Origin: Atkinsonella hypoxylon
Taxonomy: Eukaryota; Ascomycota; Sordariomycetes; Hypocreales; Clavicipitaceae
NCBI GenBank assembly: GCA_000729835.1
Contig: JFHB01000071.1
Location: 62,001-126,000 of the forward strand
Reading direction: 5' to 3'
DNA length: 64,000 nucleotides
Below the pieces are notes generated by a model, which saw only the letters and a program-made list of their open reading frames with translations, had not been told where the DNA came from and did no database searches. Every line of letters starts with the position of its first letter. Positions within the stretch are counted from its first letter, which is position 1. Of the stretch, positions 11,028 to 21,496 are shown piece by piece. The translations under genes were made by a program, and so were the position numbers.

Positions 11028-11297
11028 CCCCAACCCACATGGACGCACTACTACACTATCCCATGAATGATGTGACAGAATCCTGACTGTCTTACGCTTA
11101 AGATACCGGATTTCTACCCAATCAAGGTAAAAATGAAGAATACGGCTAGTCGTTTGGCTCTACAGCCGCCTGTCTCGCTCGTCACATATCAAAGTCTCGG
11201 ATGGGAAGCTGTCAGCCAATTGCCATCATGGCGGTTTATGGAAGGGGAAAAGCAACAACTTGATGATACCCAACTAAAAGAAGTCAAAATCACGACA

Positions 11298-12405
11298 TCA
11301 AATTAACGCTGAGTCATCCGGCAGCTGTTGCCTCTGTCGCTTCAGCCACATCTTTGCAGCATCATATGTCCCCAAATACAAGGAACTCCCCAGAGCCGTC
11401 CATCCAGATCGGAAGAGCGCGCCTCGGAAGAAGCCCTTGAGCCCCCGCTCCCGGTACACCATTTGTGCTACGGACCATGAACCAAGCCTCGTATTGCCAG
11501 ATGCTCTGATATCGCGGGTGCTGTTCTCTTTGCCAGCCATGAGCATCATTCGCGTCTTCACGACGTCACTTGGCGTGGTGACGAAGGCAGCAATGGCGCC
11601 TGCGCTTCCCGCGCTACCGCCTGCTACCACACCAGTTTCCACGATTCCTCTCGTCTGCCCTTCTCGCCCTTCGAGCCTCCTCTGCCATGCCCATGAGCGT
11701 ACCTGCTCGAAAATGGGGAACTGTAGAGCTGTGAAGGGCAGGTTGCGCGCCACGAGCGCCGTGTATCCTGTGAATAAGCGTCTCGTAGTATCTGTGCCCG
11801 CCAGCTGCCGAAAGGCCTGCAAGGACGTAGATCCATGGCCTGATCCACCTTGAGAAGTGCTATCGCGGCGAAGAATCTGAGCATTCTGTTTGATTACCTC
11901 GGCAGGAGCCAGGACCAAACATGACGCCGATTCAGCAAGTGCTGACGCGGCTGAGTGGACGAGAGATTCGTGCATCGGTAGGGCATTGCCGATTATGGGT
12001 TTTGAACTTTCATACGTTGAAAAGAAGAGACCAGCTATTTGTAGCAATTAGAATATATGAATTGGAAAGCATTGCTCGGCAGATGTGGGTGAGGAGGCAG
12101 GCATGGTAAAGAGCAAGAAGCGCATGACATACCCGCCGGGAGAGTAGCAAGTACGACACTCCCTATGCCCTGATACAGTCCCTTCAGAGCCAATGCATTT
12201 TGTCTGGGAGAAGAGTATGTACGCAAATAATCCTGGCTTTGATATCTCGTCTTGATCGTGTCGAGGGGGTAGATCAGGACGTCCACCGTGAAGGCAGCGA
12301 CGGCGCCGGCATGCACGTAACTTGGATTAGCGACATTGTAAGGATCCAGGTTTTGAAGCTAACTCACTATGTAAACATCCATGGGCAATGCGTATCAATT
12401 GTCAT
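11298..12405 (-). CDS. Mitochondrial carrier (SLC25), S-adenosylmethionine-carrier-like
   Basis: This is a six-helix inner-membrane carrier with the three-fold repeat signature seen as PLDTIKTR, PAEVIKQNAQ and PSDVVKTRMML. The second-repeat PAEVIKQ and third-repeat KTRMML resemble the SAM carriers Pet8/SLC25A26, which bring SAM into the matrix. Substrate assignment is inference from these motifs. Exons are proposed as 12368-12405, 12133-12320 and 11298-12034 with introns of 47 and 98 nt, giving 320 aa. The second and third exons are solid. The first exon (start at 12405, MTIDTHCPW) is the least certain: its intron has an AAG acceptor and a poorly spaced branch point, and an in-frame ATG at 12378 is an alternative start. 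Confidence 0.8.
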
Positions 12406-12885
12406 GTTGAACCCCTCAGGTATGATAACTAATTGCGTTGCACAATGTCAGTCATTACATATTCGGTCCACATTGTGTTGATGACATCATGACGCTGGCA
12501 TGCAACTGTGCCTGCGAAGGGCACTACCAACGCAAGGTCCCCTTCGATACCTCGCGATATTCCATCCGCAAATGTTATAAATCGAAAAAAAAAAGGAAGC
12601 CTATTAATTCAAAAGCCAATGTAATCGAACCGCTATCGATACTTCTCCTATGCTAGCATATATATGTATGCTTGAAAATGCCGATTAGACATCATTGCTG
12701 GCCCGCCCTCCTCTTAAACCTCAGATTCAAAGTCCATCATATTCAGCCAAGCTGCCATGTGTCGGACAAAACGATTTGCGTTGCGCATCCTTTCTATGTA
12801 AGTCTATGCCAGTAATGCCGGAGTCCCAATTCGGGAACAATGCAGACCATCAACTCAAGTACATCAGTGGTCAACTCTAAACAAA
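12406..12885. other. Intergenic
   Basis: No gene is seen. It is the upstream side of the carrier gene and the 3' side of the phosphatase gene, both on the minus strand. There is an A run at 12584-12594. Confidence 0.45.
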
Positions 12886-14222
12886 TCACAATTTGCTTCG
12901 AGTACCACGCGCTTCCTCTGACACGACCACGACTACGACACAGATATCGTCAACTTTTCCGCCCCGCCACTGCTCGTGAGGATAGTATTTCTGTACTTGT
13001 TTCGCGAATGGACCGTCTACTTTGGTATTGACGCTCGCTGCCTTTGCAGCACCAACAATCTCTGTAGCTAGCAGGCTTTGTAGTGTAATAGGTTTATTGA
13101 CCTTGCTGCCAGCTACGGAAGAATCCCCTGCAAAGCTGGAGGATTTTGTGAACGTATCTAGAGAGTCGGCGACGCGGACGCCGCCGGATGCAGTCTTCTG
13201 CCATGCGCCGCTGGATGCCATGACCCGGCTTGCGATTCTGAGAATGTCGTGATTAAACAGATTGTCCAGCACGCCATCTGTAGCAAACAAGAGAATATCA
13301 CCGTGCCTCACATAATGCTGCGACACGTCTGCGTCCCTCGGGAGGTTGCTCAATTGGGTGCCCCCAAAGGCTGCCATGCGCGCCGCGACACTTGCTGGGA
13401 CAAGCGAAAGCTGAAAGGGAGTGTTGAAAGCGTGGGTCTGAGGTTCGGAATACGCATTGATGGCATTCAGACGAAGTTGTAGGAATCCAGAATCCCCCAA
13501 ATTGGCTATGTCGACCGTCCCATCTGGCGCGGCAATGCCCACACAGGCTGTGCTTCCGCCGGCGTGTAATGACCTATCGTTGCATATGGCGTCGTAGCCT
13601 TTTTGCATCAACCGTCGCGCCGTTAAGGGCCGGCCGTGGGCAGGATCGTGCTCGTAGGCGGAAGCCGCCATATAGTCGCAGATTCCGTGGGAAAAGTCAG
13701 CTGGATCAACGCCAGATCTGACCCAGCCGCCTACACCATCTGCAACACCGAACGCGACGGAGCCTGATTCATTGATGCGACTTACAAAGAAGGCATCGTG
13801 GCCAGAGTCGGGGCGAGAGGACCGTCGGCGAGTGCGGGCCGGTTGAATGCGATTATACGGGTTGAAGTGGAAGACGTGGGAAGTAGGATTGAAGGGCCGG
13901 CCTTTGCCGATGAATGAAGCGGCGATGTGATAGCTGAACTTTGGGGTTGTGGAAGATGAATTCGACGTCGACGAGGGTGTAGATGAGGAGTGATAAGCTT
14001 GCGATGGCGCGGAATCAGGTCGGCGTTGTTGTTGAGGTGCCAGAGCGCGGGATTGTTGATTTTTCAAGGTAACGGCTGCATGGAATACGGGGTGTCAGTA
14101 TATGACGCCATCGTGGACACCTGGAGAGTGGCGGGCGTGTGGTGAGGTGCATACATGCCTTTAGTTGATATCCGCCATGGCGTTGAGGCCGAAGCAACCC
14201 TGGCGGTGGTGGATGCAGCCAT
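12886..14222 (-). CDS. PTC7-like PP2C protein phosphatase with C-terminal SKL
   Basis: A Mg/Mn-dependent Ser/Thr phosphatase; the family (Ptc7, PPTC7) is mitochondrial and acts on coenzyme Q biosynthesis and mitophagy receptors. Metal-site motifs are HDAFFVSR, GVADGVGGW, LGDSGFLQLR, LLFATDGVLDN and KVDDICVVVV. Exons are 14159-14222 and 12886-14075, 417 aa. The N-terminus MAASTTARVASASTPWR is basic and Ser/Thr-rich, like a mitochondrial presequence. The frame demands that exon 1 end at AAAG followed by GCATGT, so the 83-nt intron is probably of the GC-AG class; its TACTGAC branch and CAG acceptor are ideal. The last three codons encode SKL before TGA, a textbook peroxisomal targeting signal. 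Dual localisation is inferred. Confidence 0.9.
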
Positions 14223-15086
14223 CTGGGTTCGGTAAGAAAGACTCGGTTGGCGGGTGGTTGGCAAGTGGTTGGCGTGTGTACGCTTCGAATATGTAGAGTC
14301 TCGTTGTATGCTGGACGATTGGACCCTTTCGATCTTGCAGCGCACAAGATGGGCAGCTGCGAAGACGGCGCACAAGTTTATCACGATAGCAACCAGAGTC
14401 CGGTCTGATAAGATAAGAAATTTCCGACCGTCAGTTGTCCCACGTTGCGCAAACAAGGGAGCCAAGGCCGAGCAAAATCTGGGGATTTCGGATTTCGGAG
14501 CAGGAACGAAGCCGCCAAGATGCCCCACCCTGTGGGCACCAGGAGCTCTGCCAATTGAATCGATAACAGGCAACGCCGCAGGGGCTTCCAGAGCTTACGT
14601 AACTGAAGCCCGTTTGCCCCGTGTTATGTAAGCCAGAGTGAGTCCAAGTGCGCCACTGACGCTCATCACTTGTGGTGGCGAGCAAATTGTTACCCGGCGA
14701 GCCGCCGACAGTTCACAAGCGTCCTCCCCTCCGGCTTTCTCCTTCTTAGCCGAATTGACACATTGACAATGGCATGACTTTGATTGGCTCCGCACGCATC
14801 CTGTGTGATCCAGTGTTGCCATAACCGAGGATGGTACGGACTTTGTACTCCCAAATTCAAGAGGCAGACACACTACCAACTCGTGTCTCTGTAAAGCTTC
14901 CCACAACGCGCTTTCATCAGTGGTGGCAAAATCGGATCCATTGCTTCCTTGACCAATTTGCACGACTCCGGGTCATCTTGCTCATCACCGTGACCGTGAC
15001 CGCCACTCCGGCATCTTACCTTGTTCTCTCCCTGTCTACTCTACTCCAACCTCTTTCGACATTCGACCCTTGCTCACGTCGCAAAA
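14223..15086. other. Divergent promoter region, PTC7-like / SDH2
   Basis: 864 bp separate two divergent genes with mitochondrial products. No additional gene is supported. The SDH2 side is pyrimidine-rich (15000-15080). Confidence 0.5.
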
Positions 15087-16060
15087 ATGACTGCTCTCCG
15101 CTCTTCCTCCCGAGTTCTCGGTTCGTCCCTGACGACGGCCATGCGCCCTGGCGCTGTCATCACGCGATCAATGGCTTCTGTTAGTGAGGCTACCCAAGTA
15201 AAGCCTCCCAACATGAAAACATTCCAGATCTACCGCTGGAATCCCGATACACCTGCCGAGAAACCCAAGATGCAGTCCTACACCATTGACTTGAACAAGA
15301 CCGGACCTATGGTCTTGGACGCCCTCGTCAGAATCAAGAATGAGCTTGACCCTACTTTGACATTTCGACGAAGTTGCCGTGAGGGTATTTGTGGTAGCTG
15401 TGCCATGAACATCAACGGCCAGAACACCTTGGCATGTCTCTGTATGTTGTCACGTGGACATGCAATTTATGCCACTCTTTAATAAGATGGTTTCAGAGCT
15501 TGGAGGAAATTCTAATACCTAGTCACAGGCCGCATTCCATCCGAGAACTCCAACGATGTTAAGCTGTACCCGTTGCCTCACACCTACGTCGTCAAGGATC
15601 TCGTCCCCGACTTGACCCATTTCTACAAGCAATACAAGTCCATCAAGCCTTACCTCCAGCGTGACACCCCAGCTGCTGATGTAGGTCCTAACATCAATAT
15701 CAGTCGAAAGGAAGTTTGCGTCTAATCTTTTCATAGGGCAAGGAATTCCGCCAAAGCAAGGAAGATCGCAAGAAGCTGGACGGTCTGTACGAATGCATCT
15801 TGTGCGCCTGCTGCTCAACCTCGTGCCCGTCATACTGGTGGAACTCTGAAGAATACCTCGGTCCCGCTATTCTGCTGCAGTCTTACCGTTGGTTGGCAGA
15901 CTCACGAGACGAGCGCAAGGCCGAACGCCGGACCAACTTGGAGAACAGCATGAGTTTGTATCGTTGCCACACCATTCTTAACTGCACCCGCGCCTGTCCC
16001 AAGGGCCTGAATCCAGGCAAGGCCATCGCCGAGATCAAGAAGCAAATGTCGCTGTCGTAG
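15087..16060 (+). CDS. SDH2: Succinate dehydrogenase iron-sulfur subunit
   Basis: Complex II subunit B passes electrons from FAD-bound succinate oxidation to ubiquinone through three iron-sulfur clusters in the inner mitochondrial membrane. Exons are 15087-15441, 15529-15680 and 15737-16060 (introns 87 and 56 nt), 276 aa. An Arg/Ser-rich presequence precedes KTFQIYRWNPDTP. The 2Fe-2S ligands are in SCREGICGSCAMNINGQ plus the Cys at the first splice junction. The second set is CILCACCSTSCPSYWW and the third CHTILNCTRACPKGLNPGKA. All cluster cysteines are present, so the protein should be functional. The start codon follows AAAAATGACT, and the phases of all exons match. Confidence 0.97.
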
Positions 16061-17076
16061 ACATGAGACGAGAAGGAGCACGTAAGTGGACTGTTGGATT
16101 TGTATCGTTGACAATTTTTCTTATTCCAAGTGTTGGGTGTCTCGGAGCCTTTGAGCGGTATCGAAACAATCTGTATAGTGGCGGGAAGCAGGAGCAAGGG
16201 GATGAGCAAAATGCACCCCCTATGTACAAGGCAGATGGAACGTGTACGTCTATCATGTGATAGGCAGGATAGTAAACCATCAATATTCTTCTTTGTTCAC
16301 TTTCACCAGACACGGATGACGTGGTAATTGAGTGCTGAACCCGTGCATACAAGGGCCACGATGGAATCTGCAACCACACACACCTGTCCAAAAAGGTGCT
16401 TTGGTCTAGAACAAAGATTACTTGACGAAACCATGGTTGGGCCGCCACCATCCATGGGTAGAGCACAGCGACCGCACAACGAAACGCCATCACAACTACA
16501 CAAGTACGTAACGTGAGGCGATATCACATTCCATCTAGCTCTGGCCGTGCCGCACAAAAAACCCCTCGAAGCCCACCTCGTCCCATCCAATCTACCACAC
16601 GACTTCGTCATACGTACGAAATGGATGTTTCTGGTGAACTTGTTGTCCTCTGGCAACTGGTCATCCGCGACGACAATGTCTTACCAAAAAATTTCAGGGA
16701 CAACCATCGCTCAGTACACGCAACCAACTCCGTTGCGAACAGGCTCAGCGGACAGGTATTCATCGGAGCAAAGCACCTCCAAAGCATAAACATCGACAGG
16801 ACAGTCACAGGATCAGGTGATGGTCAGATCCAATGCCAGTCGCCCGTTTCAGCACGCCAACTGATGACCTGGCACGACTTCGTGACGCGCACTGATTCAG
16901 CCATGCATAGTTCTCACGAGCCGCTGACGGTGCGGTGCCAGTGCTGCCCGACGTCATTTCCTGCCGTGACTATAAAAAGCTCCTGATCCATACTTCATCG
17001 TTCCTACGCTTTTCCTACCATCGACATGCTTCATGAGAACACACCCAGCTTCATTAGTGAGAACTGACTCTTTCCA
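16061..17076. other. Intergenic with promoter of the secreted Cys-rich gene
   Basis: No gene is supported; frames at 16303-16656 (minus) and 16513-16986 (plus) lack domains. A clear TATA box lies at 16971-16977, about 105 bp before the ATG at 17077. Confidence 0.5.
16971..16977 (+). promoter_or_regulatory. TATA box
   Basis: TATAAAA lies about 105 bp before the start codon of the secreted Cys-rich gene at 17077. It stands out because most promoters here show no such box, and it fits a strongly regulated gene. Confidence 0.5.
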
Positions 17077-17649
17077 ATGCATCTCTTCGTCCTGCTCGCC
17101 AGCACTGTTCTAGCTGCGCCCGGGGTTTTTGACGCGCGTTGCGCAACGAGGTGCATCAGCGGCATTAGCCCATGTGGTATTCCGTACGGAGGGTACGCTA
17201 TGCTCTACGGAAGATGTATGTGTGAAGAGAAAACTGATCGATACAGCTGCTTTGATCCCTGCTTTCAAAGGCCGCCTGTTCCGCCTCCCTGCGATGGCTT
17301 CCCGAGGCTGACCCGACCTGTGCGGCCCAGGCCTACGTCCAGCGTAGACGATTGCAGAACCAGAACGGTTTGCATTGATGCGATAAATGAGTGTGGGATT
17401 CCATACGGAGAGTAAGTGCTGTTCTCCTGCTATGAGGGAAGCTGCCTGATCACTTGTAGTTGTATCCCGGATTGCAAGCCCTGGAAGCTCTATACGCCAC
17501 CTTGTCCAACTTCGGCCTCAACGAATCTTATGCCGACATCAACGATTCTTATGTCGACATATACGAGTCTTACCTCGACTTCAACAAATCCTACAGGCTA
17601 CCTCAACCTCACCTCGCGCTGTTATACAGCAGACTCCACCGGGGGATAA
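17077..17649 (+). CDS. Small secreted cysteine-rich protein with two CGIPYG repeats
   Basis: Exons 17077-17411 and 17460-17649 are joined by a 48-nt GT-AG intron, 174 aa. The N-terminus MHLFVLLASTVLAAPG is a secretion signal. Two diverged modules follow: one has RCATRCISGISPCGIPYGG and a Cys-rich tail (CMCEE, CFDPC); the other has CRTRTVCIDAINECGIPYGD then CIPDCKPW. The module pattern is roughly C-x(3-4)-C-I-x(4-5)-C-G-I-P-Y-G. A Pro-rich linker separates them, and a Thr/Ser-rich tail built from a 21-nt repeat follows. I do not recognise a named family. The features are those of a fungal secreted effector-like or wall-associated protein. Splicing across the second CGIPYG module creates its continuation in frame, supporting the intron. 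Confidence 0.7.
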
Positions 17650-17785
17650 AACCCAAGATGGAGCTTATTGGAAACAATATTGATGATTGAGCACCGGGGT
17701 GGCCCATATTGAAAGTAGAAATGACATCAAAGGGCCACAAGTCGTCTTGCTATGGAGAGTTATTGAATATGTATGCTACCTTTGC

Positions 17786-19289
17786 CTAATAATATACGTT
17801 TGCACTACTGTTCCGACTTTTGTAATCTACAGCCGTCCCTGGAGAAATTCCTGGTGCATTCGGCACCCCCTTTTCGTCATCAGAGCTTGCATCGTCGATA
17901 GCCTCGTCCTCAATGTCGGGCAACGATCGCATGGCCTCTAGTACATCTCCATCTAGAGCCGGTGCTTGGTATGGCTTGACCGAGTGAATCTCTCGACCTG
18001 ACGGCATTTTTGGTAGCAGAGCGTTGACGGGTGGCACAGTTTGTGTATTCATCTATGGGTCTTGTTAACGCACCCACTTCCTTAAGTCATGAAAAGCTGG
18101 TATAACTTACAGTATCATTGATCTTGCTCCATTTGGCATCTAGCAACTCGATTATCCTTGTCTCTTCTTGGCGACCAGCGTCGTATCCCCAATCTGCACC
18201 CTTTTCAACTCGCCGGTCTTCTCGTTTCTCACTGATATCCTTGCGTAAGCGACTGAGGCTGAAGCCTTTCCTCTGATTCTTGACCTCAACCCCAAGTTCG
18301 TGTAAGCCGACTCGAAGCCAGCCGATACCCTCAGCTGTCTGACCGCCCAGTTCTGCATCGATGCCAAAAAATCTACATGCTTTGGCACGGCTTGTACGTC
18401 CAAGATCTACAAGGTATTTCAGCAGAGCCGGGTTGACCTTGCTGGCATCGAGAGAACCCGAAGATTGTAGCAACGACGCCGCCTTGGAGGCGTGTTCAGC
18501 GGCAGCAAGACACAGCCGAGCAAATAGATGAGCACGAACTTTGGGGATACCTGGAGCTTTGAACATCCATTCCTTATCAGTTTTGTTCCTGTCTTGTGCA
18601 ACGACTGCTGGGTACGGATCGTCCTTCAGGACAGCGAGGAGAGTAGCCTCTGCCAAGGCCAACGAGTACAAAGCCTTTACTGTTGTAGGTGCCACATCTA
18701 TACAGGGCGTCGTGCTCGAAATTTGTTCACTACGGCGAGCTAGGTAGTCATAGATTGACGCAACATCGAGGAGTTGCTTTGTTGCCGTTGTAATCGCTGT
18801 GGTTCTCTCTTTATCGCCCAAGAAGTTGGTGGTAGTCGCATACAACGGCTGCAACGTCGATCTCGCAGTCAAGGTATACGCATACGCCAGCGTGGACAGG
18901 ACAAAAAAAATCTCATATTCCAACGAGGTAATCTTTACACGAGGTCGCTCTCTCCCGGGTACTATGTCTCCGGAAAGAGTCGGTCTCCAACAGATGGAAG
19001 GGGCCGTCTTCAGGACGATGTTGATAATCTCGCCACCTTCTAAAGTTTGCGAGCTGACACCGGCGTCCACGGCGAGCAGATACGGCAGGTAGCCGTCGAC
19101 GCTGGAGATGACGGTAGCTAGACTCCCAGTTCGTGAGCCTGGCGGCAGTCGCTTGTGCTTCTTGAGAGCATCTCGAACAACCCCACGTTGGCCGCTGGCG
19201 GTTAGTGGGAGCGAGGGGTGAGAGTCGCAACCGAAACAGGATGAGAAGGAGAAGGAGGAGGTCGTGGGGAGCACAAAGGGGAAGGGCAT
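17786..19289 (-). CDS. palC: pH-response regulator PalC (BRO1 domain)
   Basis: PalC acts in the fungal ambient-pH pathway, linking the plasma-membrane sensor to the ESCRT-III/PalA-PalB machinery that activates PacC under alkaline conditions. Exons are 18111-19289 and 17786-18052 with a 58-nt intron (18053-18110), 481 aa. The N-terminus MPFPFVLPTTSSFSFS and GQRGVVRDALKKHKRLP are characteristic. A BRO1-type helical region spans most of the protein (FFVLSTLAYAYTLTARS, LARLCLAAAEHASKAA). The second exon is acidic (DIEDEAIDDASSDDEKG) and ends ANVYY. The start at 19289 was chosen because it gives the conserved MPFPFVLP; upstream in-frame codons lie in an A/T-run leader. It is divergent from ALG6, 349 bp away. 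Confidence 0.93.
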
Positions 19290-19638
19290 AGCTTTTTTTT
19301 TTTTTTCTCCGAGTTCAGCACGGGCTTTACGGAGGGACCTTCCGCGTTTGGCTTGCACGAGGGCGAAAAGAGGAAGACAGCATTGAAGCAGAGGAGCAGG
19401 TTCGCGGTGCGGGTGATGTCAAAGTCTTGGCTGTTTGGTGGTTTGGAATGGGATGCGGCGATTTGGTGGAGTCGGGCCTGGTGTGTACGTAATGAATGTA
19501 CTGTGCAGTACTACGCACACACCCATTGGTCCCTGACCAGCATCCAGAACCTTTACACAGCTCCATTGCGACCTGGACGTCGACATCCATCAATGGGCAT
19601 CGCAAACACACTATAGCACCGGCCTCCTTTGCCTTGTC
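19290..19638. other. Divergent promoter region, palC / ALG6
   Basis: 349 bp between two divergent starts. It contains a T run (19292-19305) close to the palC start; no other feature is seen. Confidence 0.5.
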
Positions 19639-21496
19639 ATGATGGCTGTGGCAAGCTCTTCTCCCCACAAGCCTAGGCGCAAAGCTCAGGACGGCAATGG
19701 CAGCGACACGCTCGTGCGAACACGGTCTGACGCTCTGATCAGAGCTCCGTCGTTTCCTCTGGCAGCGTTTCTTTGGCCGGCACGGACTTCGTCAACACAA
19801 TGGGAGGTGCTGCCTGCCATACTAATGGTAGCTGGCCTATTCAGATGGGCTGCAGGATCTTGGGGATACTCTGGTATTGCTCATGGAAGGATGCCTTTGC
19901 CGGGACCGACATCCTTATCAATTTCACCAAGGAACAAGACTGACAGGCATGCAATTAGGTTTCCAGCGCCCTCCCATGTTCGGCGACTACGAAGCTCAGC
20001 GACACTGGATGGAGATCACCACGCATCTACCTATATCGCAATGGTATTTTCACGACCTACAGTGGTGGGGTCTTGACTATCCACCCCTGACGGCGTATCA
20101 CAGCTGGGTCATGGGCAAGATCGGTGGTTTCATCGAGCCGGCTTGGTTTGCTTTGTTCTCGTCCAGGGGCTCCGACGACCCTACACTCAAGGTGTTCATG
20201 AGGGCAACCGTCATAATTTCCGAGTACCTGATCTACATCCCAGCGACTGTTGTTTTTGCCCGTCGATATAGCAGACTCAATGGCGTCTCAACCTGGACCA
20301 GCTCAGTCGCCCTCGTGGCAATTCTCATGCAGCCCGCCACGATTCTGATAGACCACATTCACTTTCAGTACAACACTGTCATGCTTGGCCTTGTTCTTGC
20401 CAGTATCAACAGCATGTTGGCTGAGCGGTACAATTGGGCGGCTGTCTTCTTTGTTGCTGCACTTGGCTTTAAACAGATGGCCTTATACTACGCCTTCAGT
20501 GTCTTTGCCTACCTCCTTGGTAGATGTGTTTGGCCGCGCATCAATCTGGCGCGGCTGATCGGGATCGGTCTAGTCACTATAGCCTCCTTTGTGGTCTTGG
20601 TGCTACCTCTGATCGTTGGCACTTTAATCGACAAATATCGGGGAATTGATTCCAGACCAGACCTAGATGGCCCACCTTTGCCACTGCCACTGATTCCCTA
20701 TGTTGCCGACTACCTCGATGCTCGATCTTCTTTCTACGCTATTGTTGAACAGATGCTCCAGATGCTCCATCGCATCTTTCCCTTCTCCCGGGGCTTGTTC
20801 GAGGACAAAGTAGCCAATTTTTGGTGCGCACTTAATGTCATAATCAAGCTTCGCCGCTATCCTGCCCAATTGCTGCAGAAGGCGGCTCTTGCGGCGACTC
20901 TCTTATCAATCATTCCCCCCAACATTGTTCTCTTCTTCAAACCAGAGAAGAGGCTGTTGCCTCTGGCCTTTGCTAGCTCGGCTTGGGGTTTCTTCCTTTT
21001 CAGCTACCAGGTACATGAAAAGAGTGTTCTTCTACCATTGATGCCCATGACGCTACTGCTCGTCGGGAAGCAGGGTCTGAATGGCGACACCCGGTCATGG
21101 GTTGGGTTTGCCAACCTCCTCGGAGCATGGACTATGTTCCCCCTTCTGAGTCGAGTTGACCTTGCAGTGCCGTATACTGTACTGACGCTCTTGTGGGCAT
21201 ACTTGATGGGATTGCCACCCTTGTGTTGGACCGCGCCGTTCATGGAGGCAGCACCTGCATCGAAGCAATGGGCAACGGCGATTGTGCAAGGCTGCTTCTA
21301 CGTATTCATGCTGTTATGGCATGGCGTCAATGCGCTTATTGCACCACCTCTGACCAAGCCGGATCTGTGGGTAGTAGCCAACGTGGGTGCTGGCTGTGCT
21401 GGTTTCATACTTTGCTACCTGTGGTGCACGTGGAAGCTGTGGATAGATAGTGGCTTGTTACGAGGGTCAAAGGGGCTCAAGTCAAAAACGCAGTGA
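19639..21496 (+). CDS. ALG6: Dolichyl-P-Glc:Man9GlcNAc2-PP-dolichol alpha-1,3-glucosyltransferase
   Basis: This ER multi-pass enzyme (GT57) adds the first glucose to the lipid-linked oligosaccharide used for N-glycosylation. Exons are 19639-19873 and 19959-21496 with an 85-nt intron (CTGAC branch, TAG acceptor), 590 aa. The splice recreates GYSGFQRPPMFGDYEAQRHW. Luminal-loop motifs are WYFHDLQWWGLDYPPLTAYH and LIDHIHFQYNTVMLGL, followed by FFVAALGFKQMALYYAF and the late loop FLFSYQVHEKSVLLPLMP. The first of these favours ALG6 over its paralogue ALG8. About a dozen hydrophobic segments are visible. The C-terminus is basic (KGLKSKTQ). The cytosolic N-terminal about 55 residues are variable and Arg/Ser-rich. 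Confidence 0.94.

Noticed and set aside
16513..16986. 157-codon plus frame
   Set aside because: No recognisable family; it ends in the promoter of the secreted Cys-rich gene and overlaps its TATA box.
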